A program made the translations under genes and the position numbers. A stretch of DNA of 21,031 nucleotides, from NCBI GenBank assembly GCA_000444245.1, contig ATSW01016795.1:1-21031 (forward strand), read 5' to 3'. This stretch comes from Botryllus schlosseri (lineage: Eukaryota; Chordata; Ascidiacea; Stolidobranchia; Styelidae). The notes below the pieces were generated by a model. That model worked only from the letters and a program-made list of their open reading frames with translations, ran no database searches and was not told the origin of the DNA. Shown piece by piece: positions 19,895 through 21,031 of the stretch. Numbering within the stretch: the stretch's first letter is position 1; each line of letters starts with the position of its first letter.

Positions 19895-21031
19895 CAGAGG
19901 TGGTCAGTAACGAAGTACTTCTACTTTTTGGAAGTACTCAAGTAGTTTTCCTCTACTTCTGCTACTTACTCAAGTAGATCTGATTTTCGCTACTTCTACT
20001 TCTACTTCGTAATATTTTGTGATCTACTTACTTACTTTTCGCTATTTTCAGTTTGTCAAGTAGAAGTAGTTTAATCCCCCAATACGGAAGATAGCCTGAG
20101 GAATTCCGGGGCTGTTTTCACGAAGTACCAACATTTAATATTCATAAAAGTCAAGTAAAGCCCAGAAATTTTGTTGCGCTTCGCGCACAGTAGTTATGGT
20201 GTGACAAATATGTTGTCACGAAAGTATCAGTGAATATAATTAGGTTACCGGATTGCTTGGTTCCGTTTACACCGCATTGTCGCCCATATCAAATATTTCA
20301 TCACAGTAAATAAGGCCCACCATAACGTTTGAAACTACCGGTTTTCAATATAGAAATTACGTATCATATCTTAATCTAGCAGCCCCTGACGTGTCCAGCT
20401 AATCTGGAAAATCTGGCTTTTTGAACGCTACACCTGATTTAGCAGATCACCTTTGAAGCTGTATGGACAAAAGATATGAAATCTATTTTCCACTTTTTAG
20501 AAGTGGTATTTGTATTTCACATTCAATTCCGAGTATCATACTTTGAGTTCTAATTACGTTCAGTTCTTTTGTCTGCAGAACATATGTCGAAGCATAAACG
20601 CAACTGTAGTAATGCCACTATTTTCCGAAAATAAAGCTACACTAAATATAAATTTTACGATCCACAATATTTGTTATTAACGTATACTAATCGCGCAAAG
20701 TGTTGAAACCGTATCCGATACAACTTCTCCGTATTGCTATTCGGCTAAACTTGGGGCCTTATCATATGGGGTCGGGCGCCATGACATGATGTTCTCAAAG
20801 AATGAAACGTAGTATTCTATTAAACAAAAGCTTAGTTTCGCATTTTCATATCAACACTATAATTTGCATTCCATGATGCGAAAGAATGCTTATTCTGTCG
20901 AAAATTGATATCTCATGGGATACATCAATGAGAATCAAGCTCTCTGCGCGTCCCACATAGCTCAATTTGCAGCTTTTGACAGTCCATGCGAACGAATTAA
21001 GACTGTTTTCAAAACTACTTACTTACTTGAG
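19895..21031 (+). mobile_element. hAT transposon running off the window end
   Basis: It starts CAGAGGTGGTCAGTAACGAA at 19895, a start shared by many hATs with ACTTACTCAAGTAG-type subterminal repeats, which are abundant at 19915-20060. The last bases of the window (ACTACTTACTTACTTGAG) look like the complementary subterminal repeat of the right end, so the element should finish shortly beyond 21031. The predicted target duplication is GAAACTGA (19887-19894). No transposase was recognised. Confidence 0.68.

Overview
The window is animal genomic DNA: AT-rich, with long non-coding stretches, intron-like splice signals and many layers of decayed transposable elements. A Penelope-like retroelement, a Ty3/Gypsy fossil and an unusually dense set of hAT DNA transposons point to a metazoan, most likely a marine invertebrate. 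The sequence alone does not fix the species. There are no bacterial features, and most open frames are chance frames inside repeats.

Layout. 1-914: unassigned DNA. 915-1465: a 16-bp minisatellite whose two unit types alternate. 1977-4555: a hAT element flanked by an exact 8-bp duplication and carrying two later hAT insertions (2202-3557 and 3754-4396), each with its own exact 8-bp duplication. The first of these holds the decayed C-terminal end of a transposase. 4838 to about 6300: a 5'-truncated Penelope-like element with reverse transcriptase and GIY-YIG endonuclease remnants. 6701-6856 and 7295-7558: two candidate coding exons on the minus strand, both phase 0 with usable splice sites; these are the best candidates for a host gene. 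7903-8085: a tRNA-derived SINE-like unit. 9146-10298 and 12176-13766: two copies of one hAT-like family in opposite orientation; the second is interrupted at 12175 by a GACTCGAGTC-rich hAT. About 13870-15990: a Ty3/Gypsy fossil, itself carrying an insertion of that same GACTCGAGTC-rich family (14726-15296). 16335-16985: an old tandem duplication. 18040-18500 and 19895-21031: two diverged copies of another hAT family; a Charlie/Zaphod-like hAT (18509-19255) lies against the first.

The elements do not act together as a pathway. The window is a record of successive insertions, and nesting gives their relative order. At least six hAT insertions can be bounded by 8-bp target duplications read directly from the sequence (four exact, two with one mismatch). 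Function is claimed only for recognised transposon proteins; the two host exons are not identified.
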